From assembly GCA_963744255.1 (NCBI GenBank), contig CAVUSZ010000023.1, positions 62,001 through 126,000 of the forward strand: a stretch of DNA of 64,000 nucleotides, in the 5' to 3' direction. The notes under the pieces are model-generated. The model made no database searches. It saw only the letters and a list, made by a program, of their open reading frames with translations, and was not told the DNA's origin. Within the stretch, counting starts at the first letter, position 1. Each line of letters starts with the position of its first letter. Shown here piece by piece: positions 51,428-59,826 of the stretch. The position numbers and the translations under genes were made by a program. The stretch comes from DATEDA01 sp963744255 (lineage in GTDB: Bacteria; Pseudomonadota; Gammaproteobacteria; Burkholderiales; SG8-39).

Positions 51428-51850
51428 TCAGTCGGCGAGCGCGTCGAGCGCCTTCTGGAACCGGTTGGCGTGCGAACGCTCGGCCTTCGCGAGCGTCTCG
51501 AACCAGTCCGCGATCTCGTCGAAGCCCTCCTGCCGGGCCTCTTTCGCCATTCCGGGGTACATGTCCGTGTACTCGTGGGTCTCGCCCGCGATCGCCGCTT
51601 TCAGGTTCTCGCGCGTGCGGCCGATCGGCAGCCCCGTGGCCGGATCGCCGACCTGCTCGAGGTATTCGAGATGCCCGTGCGCGTGCCCGGTCTCGCCCTC
51701 GGCCGTAGAACGGAACACCGCGGAAACGTCGTTCTGCCCCTCTACGTCGGCCTTGTTGGCGAAGTACAGATAGCGGCGGTTGGCCTGCGATTCGCCGGCG
51801 AACGCAGCCTTAAGGTTGTCCTCGGTCTTGGATCCTTTCAATTGCGCCAT
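51428..51850 (-). CDS. Rubrerythrin (diiron domain only)
   Basis: This 140-residue ferritin-like diiron protein has ligand motifs in FAGESQANRRYLYF, STAEGETGHAHGHLEY, AIAGETHEYTDMYP and AKAERSHANRFQKAL. It lacks the C-terminal rubredoxin domain of classical rubrerythrin. It reduces peroxide using electrons from a partner, plausibly the downstream Fe-S oxidoreductase. ATG 51850 follows a perfect AAGGAGG. An Irr-like dyad lies 74 bases upstream. Confidence 0.93.
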   Translation of the reverse strand: MAQLKGSKTEDNLKAAFAGESQANRRYLYFANKADVEGQNDVSAVFRSTAEGETGHAHGHLEYLEQVGDPATGLPIGRTRENLKAAIAGETHEYTDMYPGMAKEARQEGFDEIADWFETLAKAERSHANRFQKALDALAD

Positions 51851-51923
51851 GAGCGGCCTCCTTGGTTGCACCAGAAGCTGCGGGGGCCCTCGCCCCTCGC
51901 GAACAGTTACCGGCGATTGCGTG

Positions 51924-51940
51924 TTTAGACCAACTCTAAA
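51924..51940 (-). promoter_or_regulatory. Irr/ICE-like operator upstream of rubrerythrin
   Basis: TTTAGA-CCAAC-TCTAAA is a perfect 6+5+6 dyad. It matches the iron-control element TTTAGAA-N3-TTCTAAA (bound by Fur-family Irr) at every fixed position except the two flanking the spacer. No Fur-family gene is in the window. Confidence 0.6.
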
Positions 51941-51988
51941 TCGCTGATCGACTATAGGCGTGGGAGGATCCGCCTGTCAAGCTGGCGT

Positions 51989-52579
51989 TCACCGGCCGAG
52001 CGCGGCCTCCACTTCGGCGAAGGTCGCGGCGACTGAGGTCGCCTCGATACTGATGCCGAGGTCGCTCGCAATCTGCGTGAGCGAGAAGATCCCGCGCACG
52101 GTGTCGCCCGTCGCCGCGCTCTCCACCACCAACGCGTGCTGGCGCCCAGCCTTGCGCATCGTGGCGACGACGTGGCCGATCTTGGCGTCGATCAGCGCGT
52201 TGATCGGTAGCGCCTCCATCCGGTCGAGCGGGGTCATCACCTCCCGCACCGGCACCTCGTGATGCTTGACGCCATGCTCGAGCGCCACTTGCATCGGCCG
52301 CTCACCGAGGACGTCGGTCGCCGTGATAATGCCGAGCACGCGATGCGCGTGGTCGGTCACGATCAAGGACCGCACGCCGCGGCGAATCATCGAGCGGTTC
52401 GCGTCGTCGACCGACGCCTCGGGCTCGATCGTCGCCGCGGGCACGATCGCGAAGTCGGTCATGACCGAGAGCGCCCGGGAGTCGAGGGTAAGCCGCTCGC
52501 CGCTATGGGGCGTCGCGGCGCGGAGGCGGGCGCCGGACTTCAGCCGGCTGAGCGGGAGCGCAGCGTAGTCGAACGTCAT
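51989..52579 (-). CDS. CBS-domain protein
   Basis: This 196-residue protein has two CBS motifs (about 40-100, SMIRRGVRSLIVTDHAHRVL; and 120-180, VATMRKAGRQHALVVESA) with an N-terminal 35-residue extension. It is presumably a nucleotide-binding regulatory protein. It lies between rppH and rubrerythrin, same direction, 14 bases after the rppH stop (52594), so it is probably in the rppH transcript. Partner unknown. Confidence 0.86.
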   Translation of the reverse strand: MTFDYAALPLSRLKSGARLRAATPHSGERLTLDSRALSVMTDFAIVPAATIEPEASVDDANRSMIRRGVRSLIVTDHAHRVLGIITATDVLGERPMQVALEHGVKHHEVPVREVMTPLDRMEALPINALIDAKIGHVVATMRKAGRQHALVVESAATGDTVRGIFSLTQIASDLGISIEATSVAATFAEVEAALGR

Positions 52580-52593
52580 TGCGGTTTCCTCCT

Positions 52594-53130
52594 CTATTTG
52601 CCGCCGGCGGTCCAGCGCGTCTCGCGTGGCACCCGCGGGCCGTCGTGCCGGCGCTGGTCGCGAGCAAGGTAGCGCGCGAGTTCCGAGAGCGCCTGCTGGT
52701 ACACGTCACGCTTGAACTCGATCACCGAGTCGAGTGGCACCCAGTACTCGCTCCAGCGCCAGGCGTCGAATTCGGGACGCTCGCTCGCGCGGAGGCGAAC
52801 GTCGCAATCACGACCGACAAGCCGAAGGAGGAACCAGATCTGTTTCTGGCCGCGATAGCTGCCGCGCCACTCGCGCTTGATCCATTGCGACGGCACCTCG
52901 TAACGCAGCCAGCCGCGCGTGCGCCCCAGGATCTTCACGTGACAGGGCTCCAGCCCGACTTCCTCCTGCAGCTCGCGGTACATCGCCTGCTCCGGCGTCT
53001 CGCCGTGCTTGATGCCGCCTTGCGGGAACTGCCAGGCGTGCTCGTGAACGCGCTTTCCCCAGAAGACCTCGTGCCTGTGGTTGCAAAGGACGATCCCGAC
53101 GTTCGGGCGGTAGCCGTCCCGGTCGAGCAT
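52594..53130 (-). CDS. rppH: RNA pyrophosphohydrolase
   Basis: This 178-residue Nudix hydrolase removes 5'-pyrophosphate from mRNA to start decay. MLDRDGYRPNVGIVLCN and GGIKHGETPEQAMYRELQEEVGL (Nudix box) with WLRYEVPSQW are the RppH pattern. ATG 53130. Divergent from proS with 124 bases between starts, a conserved arrangement. Confidence 0.96.
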   Translation of the reverse strand: MLDRDGYRPNVGIVLCNHRHEVFWGKRVHEHAWQFPQGGIKHGETPEQAMYRELQEEVGLEPCHVKILGRTRGWLRYEVPSQWIKREWRGSYRGQKQIWFLLRLVGRDCDVRLRASERPEFDAWRWSEYWVPLDSVIEFKRDVYQQALSELARYLARDQRRHDGPRVPRETRWTAGGK

Positions 53131-53220
53131 GATCGGCTCCGTAGATCAGTTGTCCGGAACCATTCTTCCACAATTCCCCGGGGCTGCAAAGCAAGCGGCG
53201 CCCGCCGGGTGCGGCTCCGC

Positions 53221-53226
53221 TAGAAT
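53221..53226 (+). promoter_or_regulatory. Candidate -10 element (TAGAAT) for proS
   Basis: TAGAAT followed by CCGCC lies 28 bases before the proS ATG; no strong -35 is visible. Confidence 0.4.
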
Positions 53227-53254
53227 CCGCCCGGTCCCAGGGGAGCTTCATGCG

Positions 53255-54970
53255 ATGCGGGCCTCGCGATTTTTCATTTCGACCTTGAAGGAGGCGCCGG
53301 CCGACGCCGAGATCGTCAGCCACCAGCTGATGCTGCGCGCGGGGCTCATCCGGCGTCTCGCCGGAGGCATCTACACGTGGATGCCGCTCGGCCTCCGCGT
53401 GGTGCGCAAGGTCGAGGCGGTGATCCGCGGGGAGATGAATCGTGCCGGCGCGGTCGAGGTCTTCATGCCAGCGATCCAGCCGGCCGAGCTGTGGCAGGAA
53501 TCCGGCCGCTGGGTGAAGTACGGCCCGGAGCTCCTGCGTCTCAAGGACCGGCACCAGCGCGACTTCTGCGTCGGCCCGACGCATGAGGAAGTGATCACGG
53601 ACATCGCGCGGCGCGAGCTGCGGAGCTATCGCCAGCTCCCGGTGCACTTCTACCAGATCCAGACCAAGTTCCGCGACGAGATCCGGCCGCGTTTCGGCGT
53701 CATGCGCGGCCGCGAGTTCACGATGAAGGACGGCTACTCCTTCCACGCCGACCACGCCGACCTCGAGCGCGAGTATCGCAATATGTACGACACCTACTCC
53801 CGCATCTTCACCCGCCTCGGCCTGAAGTTTCGCGCGGTCGCGGCGGACACCGGAACGATCGGTGGCACCGGGTCACACGAGTTCCATGTGCTCGCCGATT
53901 CCGGCGAGGACGCGATCGCCTACTCCCCGCAGTCCGACTACGCCGCGAACGTCGAACTGGCGGAGGCCCTGGCGCCGGCGCCTCGCCCCGCGCTAGGCGA
54001 GGCCATGGAGAAGGTCCCGACGCCAGGCAAGACGCGCTGCGAGGACGTCGCCGCCTTCCTCGGCCTCCCGCTCGCGCGCACGGTGAAGGCGATCGCCCTG
54101 ATGCATGACGAGGCTTTCAACCTCTTGCTCGTCCGCGGCGATCACGACCTGAACGAGATCAAGGCGCAGAAGCTCCCCGACCTCGATCCGTTCCGCTTTG
54201 CCACCGACGCCGAGATCGAGCGCCACCTGGGCTGCAAGGCTGGCTACATCGGGCCGGTCGGAATCGATTCGGGGATCCGCGTGATCGCCGACCGCTCGGT
54301 GGCGGCGATGGCCGACTTCGTCTGCGGCGCGAATCAAGAGGGCTATCACCTTACCGGCGTCAACTTTGGCCGCGACTGCCCCGAGCCCGCGCTCGTCGCC
54401 GACATCCGCAAGGTGGTGCCAGGCGACCCGAGCCCTGACGGGAAGGGCTCACTCGAGATCGTTCGCGGGATCGAGGTCGGCCATATCTTCCAGCTCCGCA
54501 CAAGGTACTCGACCGCCATGAAGGCGACCTTCCTCGACGAGGAAGGCAAGAGCCGGCCGTTCGAGATGGGTTGCTACGGGATCGGCGTGACCCGCATCGT
54601 CGGCGCCGCGATCGAGCAGGGGAACGACGAGCGCGGCATCGTGTGGACCGACCCCATCGCGCCGTTCCGGCTCGCAATCGTCCCGCTCGGCTACCACCGC
54701 AGCGAGGCCGTCCGACGGGCCGCGGACGATCTGTACCGAACCCTCATCGATGCGGGTGTCGACGCGCTGCTCGACGACCGCGACGAGCGGCCGGGTGTTC
54801 TCCTCGCCGAGTCGGAACTAATTGGCATCCCGCACCGGGTAGTCATTGGCGACCGCGGCCTGAAGGCCGGCAAACTCGAGTATCAAGCGCGCCTGGACGC
54901 GTCGCCCACTCCCCTCACCGTGGCCGAAGCCGCCGCATTCCTGAAAACGAAGCTGTGCGCAAGCTCCTGA
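53255..54970 (+). CDS. proS: Prolyl-tRNA synthetase (bacterial type, with editing domain)
   Basis: This 571-residue class II synthetase begins MRASRFFISTLKEAPADAEI. Motif 2 (FRDEIRPRFGVMRGREFTMKDGYSF) and motif 3 (GCYGIGVTR) are present, and an INS editing domain lies between (about 230-400). The C-terminal anticodon-binding domain is intact. ATG 53255 follows AGGGGAG. It overlaps the transglycosylase start by 16 bases. Confidence 0.97.
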   Translation: MRASRFFISTLKEAPADAEIVSHQLMLRAGLIRRLAGGIYTWMPLGLRVVRKVEAVIRGEMNRAGAVEVFMPAIQPAELWQESGRWVKYGPELLRLKDRHQRDFCVGPTHEEVITDIARRELRSYRQLPVHFYQIQTKFRDEIRPRFGVMRGREFTMKDGYSFHADHADLEREYRNMYDTYSRIFTRLGLKFRAVAADTGTIGGTGSHEFHVLADSGEDAIAYSPQSDYAANVELAEALAPAPRPALGEAMEKVPTPGKTRCEDVAAFLGLPLARTVKAIALMHDEAFNLLLVRGDHDLNEIKAQKLPDLDPFRFATDAEIERHLGCKAGYIGPVGIDSGIRVIADRSVAAMADFVCGANQEGYHLTGVNFGRDCPEPALVADIRKVVPGDPSPDGKGSLEIVRGIEVGHIFQLRTRYSTAMKATFLDEEGKSRPFEMGCYGIGVTRIVGAAIEQGNDERGIVWTDPIAPFRLAIVPLGYHRSEAVRRAADDLYRTLIDAGVDALLDDRDERPGVLLAESELIGIPHRVVIGDRGLKAGKLEYQARLDASPTPLTVAEAAAFLKTKLCASS

Positions 54971-55560
54971 CCGCGGCCGCAGTCTGTGCGCTCGCGGCGG
55001 CACCGCTCGCGGTACGGGCAGGTGCACAGCAATACGAGCCGCTCTCGGCGAGCGTCCAGGCCGCGCTCTCGCGCGCGATCGCCGACAAGGGCGTCCCGCA
55101 ACTCAAGTTCGCCGACCCGGAAGACGGTTACAAATGGCTGCTCGCGATGTCCGATCGGCTCGCGAAGCGCATCCCGGACACGAAGCACCGAGTCGAGCTC
55201 CTGAAGACGGTGCACTACGAGGCGACGCGGGCCGGGCTCGATCCGCAGCTCGTCCTCGGCATCATTCACGTCGAGAGCGGCTTCAAGAAGTACGCGGTAT
55301 CGAAAGCCGGGGCGCGCGGGCTGATGCAGGTCATGCCGTTCTGGGTGGGCCTCATCGGCGACAAGGACCACAATCTCTTCCACCTCCGGATGAACGTCCG
55401 CTACGGCTGCGTCATCCTGCGCCACTATCTTGACGTCGAGAAGGGCGACCTCTATCGCGCGCTCGGCCGCTACAACGGCAGCCTGGGGCGCCCCGAATAT
55501 CCCAACCTGGTTCTGCCAGCCTGGAAGGGCACCTTCAAGTACGAGGGCCGACTGGTGTAA
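54955..55560 (+). CDS. Periplasmic lytic transglycosylase (SLT domain)
   Basis: This 201-residue protein starts at GTG 54955 inside the end of proS, with signal peptide VRKLLTAAAVCALAAAPLAVRA. The catalytic Glu is in LGIIHVESGFKKYAVS, followed by GARGLMQVMPFWV and ALGRYNGSLG. It cleaves peptidoglycan strands and is translationally linked to proS, as in many betaproteobacteria. It is distinct from the membrane-anchored SLT protein at 34677. Confidence 0.93.
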   Translation: MRKLLTAAAVCALAAAPLAVRAGAQQYEPLSASVQAALSRAIADKGVPQLKFADPEDGYKWLLAMSDRLAKRIPDTKHRVELLKTVHYEATRAGLDPQLVLGIIHVESGFKKYAVSKAGARGLMQVMPFWVGLIGDKDHNLFHLRMNVRYGCVILRHYLDVEKGDLYRALGRYNGSLGRPEYPNLVLPAWKGTFKYEGRLV

Positions 55561-55639
55561 GTACCGTGTCTCATCAACACCCGATCGGCGCGGCTCCCTC
55601 GCACTAAGCGGGCGCTGTCGCAGCGTCTCGTCCATCATG

Positions 55640-56359
55640 CTACTCGCCAGGGAAGATTCCGGCGACCGTCGCCTGGATCGCAGCCGCGGCAGCGGCCGGG
55701 TCGGCTGCCTGCCGAATCGGCCGCCCCACGACGATGTAGTCGGCGCCGTTCGCAAACGCCTGCGCGACGTCTACGGTCCGCTTCTGGTCGTCGGTCGGGC
55801 GGTTCTCGACCGGCCGGATGCCCGGCGTGACGACGAGGATTCGCTCGCCGAGTTCGCGCTTGAGCAGCGGCGCCTCGAGGCCCGACGAGATCACGCCGTC
55901 GCAACCCGCCGCCAGTGCACGGCGCGCGCGAGAAAGGACCAGAGCGTCGACGTCGCAGGCAAACCCGAGATCGTCGAGGTCGCCCCGATCGAGGCTCGTG
56001 AGCACGGTGACGGCAAGAATCCCCACCTCGCCCTTCTCGGCCGCGGCCGCTTCCATCATCTTCTGGTTGCCGTGGACGGTGGCGAACGCGATCCCGCGCC
56101 CACGCAGCGCCTTCACCGCCCCGCGAACGGTCTCCGGGACATCGAAGAACTTCAGGTCGACGAACACCTGCTTGCCGCGCGCCGCGAGCCAGTCGACCAG
56201 CTCGAAGTACCGGCCGGTCATGAAGAGCTCCAGGCCGAGCTTGTAGAAGACAACCTCGTCACCGAGCTTCGCGACGAGCGCGCGTGCATCGTCGGCGCCC
56301 GGCACATCGAGCGCGACGATCAACCGCTCGCGGCGCGGAATTTTGCGGGAATTTGCCAC
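55640..56359 (-). CDS. pyrF: Orotidine 5'-phosphate decarboxylase
   Basis: This 239-residue TIM-barrel enzyme makes UMP. LIVALDVPGADDARAL and the catalytic block FVDLKFFDVPETVRG (Lys-Asp) are clear, as is GVISSGLEA and TPGIRPV. The start is GTG at 56359 (VANSRKIPRRERL). Its 5' end lies 9 bases from a sigma-54-like element driving the opposite gene. Confidence 0.95.
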   Translation of the reverse strand: MANSRKIPRRERLIVALDVPGADDARALVAKLGDEVVFYKLGLELFMTGRYFELVDWLAARGKQVFVDLKFFDVPETVRGAVKALRGRGIAFATVHGNQKMMEAAAAEKGEVGILAVTVLTSLDRGDLDDLGFACDVDALVLSRARRALAAGCDGVISSGLEAPLLKRELGERILVVTPGIRPVENRPTDDQKRTVDVAQAFANGADYIVVGRPIRQAADPAAAAAAIQATVAGIFPGE

Positions 56360-56368
56360 AGCTTCTCC

Positions 56369-56382
56369 GGCATGTTCTTTGC
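56369..56382 (+). promoter_or_regulatory. Sigma-54-type promoter, first PilZ gene
   Basis: GGCATG-TTCT-TTGC gives the GG-N10-GC spacing of -24/-12 promoters (consensus TGGCACG-N4-TTGC). Predicted start of transcription near 56394, 20 bases before the ATG. A matching element precedes the paralogue. Confidence 0.6.
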
Positions 56383-56413
56383 TGAAATCGGGTTCTGTCC
56401 CCCGACAAACCTG

Positions 56414-57964
56414 ATGCTGCTGAATTTTATCTCGGCGACCGGCGGTACCGACGAGGAAGGCGAGTTCTCGCCCGACCGCATGCGCGCGTGGCTTTCGTCG
56501 CTTTCGGCCGCCGACGCCACAGGCACCGCCAGCGTCCTGATCGACCGGCTCGTGCAGGTGAACAGGGCGCAGCTCCAAGGCCGGCTGCGGGTGCGGCTGC
56601 TCGACATGTTCCGCGATCACATCGACTGGCTGTTGCCCCAGCTCGAGAGCCGGATCGCGCGTGCCCAGCCGCCGCTCGCCGGCAACCCACGGCAGGTCGC
56701 CTACTTCATCGAGAAGCTGCTCAAGGAGCTTGCGTCCGGCTACTCCCAGGTGGTGCTGCGCGCACCGCGGACCTGGCTCTCGATCGGCCAAAGGAACCAG
56801 CTGCACGTGCCGCTCACCCGCGCGATGGATTTCCACGCGCGCCGCCTCCAGCTCAGCCAGCGTCTCTACGCGCGCAGCCCGGGTGGAGTCTGGAGCGACA
56901 TGCACCACCTCTACCAGCTCGCACGTGACTCGGGCATCACCGAGCGCGAGATCGAGGCGCCGCAGACCTCGCCTCTGCGGGTCTACCGTGACGCGCTGCT
57001 GCTTGCGTTTGCGCAGCCGACGAAGCTGATGCACGGCGACTTCCTGCGAGTGCAGGCCTATCTCGCCGCCAACTCCGACCTCGCCGAGATCGTCTGGGCC
57101 GGCAAGGTGGACGATCCACTGTGCGTGTTCGCGATCGATCCGCGCCACGACCGGCCCGGTGTCGCCTACGCGAAGCGCGCCGACACCGGCTTCGACAACG
57201 GCGCGCTGCTGCTGCGCACGCACGCGCTCGTCGAGCGACTCCAGTCGCAGCTCAAGAAGCTCCACGACGGCGTCCCCCCCGCCACCCTCGGGCTGCCGGA
57301 GGAGTCCGCTCGAATCGCCTACCAGGAGCTGATGCAGCGCCTGATCGGGCACTGGCGCGGCGAGCGGAAGAACCGCAGCGCGCGCATGCGATTCCATCCT
57401 CGGGTCGAGCTTTGGGTCGGGCTGCGCGAGATCTGGCGCGTCCTGCGCGCGGAGTCGCCCCAGGACATGCCGGCGGCCGACATCACCCAGCGGGAGGCGC
57501 CCGCCCGCGCGAGCGAGTGGATCATCGCGAACGAGAGCTCGCGCGGGTTCGCGCTCAAGTACATGTCGGGCAGCCTGCCGCCGATCAACGTGGGCGAGAT
57601 CGTCGCGATCAAAGGCAAGGACCGCGGCTCGGTCTACGTGTGCCTGGTGCGCTGGATCCTGTCGAACACTCCCGAGCACTTCGAGCTCGGCCTGCAGCAG
57701 CTCGCCCCGATCGTGGTGCCGGCCGTCTACAAGCCGGCCCAACAAGATCGCGTCGCGCCCGAACCGATCCTCTTCTTCCCCGAGATGCCGGCACAGAAGC
57801 GTGCGCCAGCGGTCGTGGCGCCGCCCAACCGGCTCCGCTCGAACGAGGCGTTCAGCCTGCGCCACCGCAGGGGACGCCTCGAGCTACGGGCGGGCCGCGT
57901 AATCGAGAAGACGCCGAGCGTCGAGCTGATCGAGGTCATCACCCCTCTTACCGCCGCGGTGTGA
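56414..57964 (+). CDS. PilZ-domain protein, paralogue A
   Basis: This 516-residue soluble protein has a long helical N-terminal region (about 1-320) and a C-terminal segment with RFHPRVELWVGL (RxxxR) and IANESSRGFALKY (NxSxxG), the two c-di-GMP-binding motifs of PilZ domains, separated by a longer insert than usual. It ends SVELIEVITPL. The rest matches no family I know, but paralogue B aligns throughout. Start: ATG 56414 aligns with B's start and lies after the sigma-54 element; ATG 56372 would fall inside that element. Probably a c-di-GMP effector. Confidence 0.72.
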   Translation: MLLNFISATGGTDEEGEFSPDRMRAWLSSLSAADATGTASVLIDRLVQVNRAQLQGRLRVRLLDMFRDHIDWLLPQLESRIARAQPPLAGNPRQVAYFIEKLLKELASGYSQVVLRAPRTWLSIGQRNQLHVPLTRAMDFHARRLQLSQRLYARSPGGVWSDMHHLYQLARDSGITEREIEAPQTSPLRVYRDALLLAFAQPTKLMHGDFLRVQAYLAANSDLAEIVWAGKVDDPLCVFAIDPRHDRPGVAYAKRADTGFDNGALLLRTHALVERLQSQLKKLHDGVPPATLGLPEESARIAYQELMQRLIGHWRGERKNRSARMRFHPRVELWVGLREIWRVLRAESPQDMPAADITQREAPARASEWIIANESSRGFALKYMSGSLPPINVGEIVAIKGKDRGSVYVCLVRWILSNTPEHFELGLQQLAPIVVPAVYKPAQQDRVAPEPILFFPEMPAQKRAPAVVAPPNRLRSNEAFSLRHRRGRLELRAGRVIEKTPSVELIEVITPLTAAV

Positions 57965-58317
57965 CATCGTTCGCACTGCCGCGCCGACGGGGCTGTGGCG
58001 AAGGTGTCACCGCCCCGGCGCAACGATTCCGATCCAGCCTGGCCGCGTACTTGCGCGCCGCGGGCGGCGGGTGCGATCCTGTGACGAAACTCACGGCCTG
58101 ACATCGAGGAGCGTTCGCCCGGCGACGCAAGGGCCTGAGACGCGCCGTCCCGGGAGCCTTTCGCGGCGGATCTCGATTCGCAACAACCCGACGGGTATCA
58201 CACTGCAACGCGCGTGGCGTGCACCGCCGGGAAGCCAGTGGCATGGTCCTTGCGCCTTCGGCGATAGGTCCGCTCAGACGGACACCGCTCGATAACATCG
58301 ACTACAGGAGCCGGAGA
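57965..58317. other. 353-base gap between the PilZ paralogues
   Basis: No gene is supported. It contains the sigma-54-like element at 58239-58253 with room upstream for an activator-binding site. No terminator with a T-run was seen after paralogue A. Confidence 0.45.
58239..58253 (+). promoter_or_regulatory. Sigma-54-type promoter, second PilZ gene
   Basis: TGGCATG-GTCC-TTGC matches the -24/-12 consensus TGGCACG-N4-TTGC at all but one fixed base, with exact GG-N10-GC spacing. Predicted start near 58265, about 53 bases before the ATG. Confidence 0.7.
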
Positions 58318-59826
58318 ATGCCACTGCACTTGACGCTGCCGCAGGCCGCCCAGGGCGAGTCCAGGCGATTCGAGCTCGCGCCCGAAGAGGTGCCGAGCTG
58401 GCTCGCCACACTGCCGAAGGACGATCCCCATACCGCCGGGCGGATGATCCTCGAGAAGCTCGCCCCGCTCAACCGCGGGCGCGTGCGAATCACGCTCCGT
58501 CAGGACGTAACGGAAGGGATTCTCGGCTTCGTCGAGCATCTCCTGCCCCGCCTCGACGCCGCGCTTGCGTCCGGAACCTTGCCACTCTCCCTGCAGACGC
58601 GCAGCTCCGCAGACCTGGCAGAGGATCTCCTCACCGAACTCGCCTATTCCTACAAGCTGCTGCTCGTGGAGCAGTCGCGGCGGTTGTTCGGTTTCGCCTC
58701 GAGCGGCCGGGCACTGCTCCCGGTGCTTCGCGCGATGCAAATGCTCGCGCAGCGGCTCAAGCTCGGCTACCGGATGTACGCGACCAACCCGAAGTCGGTC
58801 TGGGCCGAGCTGCACGAGCTGTATCAGTTCGGGCTCCGCCGCGGCCTCGCCAACCGCGCGTTGGTCGACGGCGGCGAGACGCCGCTCTCGGTCTATCGCG
58901 GCGCGCTGCTGCTTGCGTTCGCAGAGCCGCTGAAGCTGATGCAGGGCGACCTCGACCGGGTCGCCGCCTGGCTCGAGCGCTTCGGCCACCAGGCGACGCT
59001 CGGCCCGGCCGGCCAGCAGAAGAGCGGTCAGGGTCTGTTCCTCATCAAGTCGCAGCGCGACGTTCCCGGATACGCGCTTTCGAAACGCCACCACCCGGTG
59101 CCTCAGCCTCATGACCTGCTGCTGAGCACGCTGCCGCTCGCCGAACACCTGCTCGACCAGCTCGCGCGACTCTCGGCCAGCGAGACGCCGGCGGCGGTCG
59201 GCCTGCCCGATGACGCCGCGGATGCGGCGTTCCGCGACCTGATGGGGCGCCTCGTCAAGCACTGGGGCGCGGTGCCCAACCGGCGTTTCACGCGCCTCCG
59301 CACGCACGCGCGTGTGGAAGTCTGCGTCGGAATCCGGGGGATATGGGAGTTCCTCAACTCGCGCGGCACTGCGAAGCCGGGCGCCGGCGAGTGGATGGTG
59401 ACGAACGAGAGCCCGCGCGGCTTCGCGTTGATGCACGTCAAGGGCCCGATCGAGCCGATTCGCGTTGGCGAGGTGCTCGGACTCCGGACGCGCGACAGCC
59501 ACACCTGCCACATCTGCGTCGTGCGCTGGGTGCTCTCCGATAACCCCGAGCATCTCGAGCTCGGACTCGAGGAGCTCGCCCCCACTGCCCGGCCGGTATC
59601 CATCCGCAAGACGCGCGGCGCGGCGCAGGAACCCGAACCGGTCCTGCTGCTACCCGAGGTGCCGTCGCTGAACCAGGCGCCGGCGATCCTCGCGCCGCTT
59701 TTCCCGCTCGACTCGACCTGCGAGCTCTCCCTCGGCGATCTGCAGTCGAAGCTGCGGGTGCGGGCGACGCGGCTCCTGGAGCGGACCGTCAGCGTTCAGC
59801 TCGTGCAGTTCAGCGCGGTCAGCTAG
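58318..59826 (+). CDS. PilZ-domain protein, paralogue B
   Basis: This 502-residue protein is colinear with paralogue A: shared blocks include SVYRGALLLAFAEPLKLMQG, RLRTHARVEVCVGIRGIWEF (RTHAR = RxxxR), MVTNESPRGFALMHV (NxSxxG) and CVVRWVLSDNPEHLELGLEEL. The N-terminus MPLHLTLPQAAQGESRRF is the shared start. ATG 58318 follows AGGAG. It is probably cytoplasmic. Its stop overlaps the yihY stop (CTAG), so no terminator lies between. Function inferred as c-di-GMP binding; the helical domain's role is unknown. Confidence 0.75.
   Translation: MPLHLTLPQAAQGESRRFELAPEEVPSWLATLPKDDPHTAGRMILEKLAPLNRGRVRITLRQDVTEGILGFVEHLLPRLDAALASGTLPLSLQTRSSADLAEDLLTELAYSYKLLLVEQSRRLFGFASSGRALLPVLRAMQMLAQRLKLGYRMYATNPKSVWAELHELYQFGLRRGLANRALVDGGETPLSVYRGALLLAFAEPLKLMQGDLDRVAAWLERFGHQATLGPAGQQKSGQGLFLIKSQRDVPGYALSKRHHPVPQPHDLLLSTLPLAEHLLDQLARLSASETPAAVGLPDDAADAAFRDLMGRLVKHWGAVPNRRFTRLRTHARVEVCVGIRGIWEFLNSRGTAKPGAGEWMVTNESPRGFALMHVKGPIEPIRVGEVLGLRTRDSHTCHICVVRWVLSDNPEHLELGLEELAPTARPVSIRKTRGAAQEPEPVLLLPEVPSLNQAPAILAPLFPLDSTCELSLGDLQSKLRVRATRLLERTVSVQLVQFSAVS

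Noticed and set aside
56372..56413. Earlier ATG for PilZ paralogue A
   Set aside because: It falls inside the sigma-54-like element, lacks a ribosome-binding site, and paralogue B aligns from the ATG at 56414.
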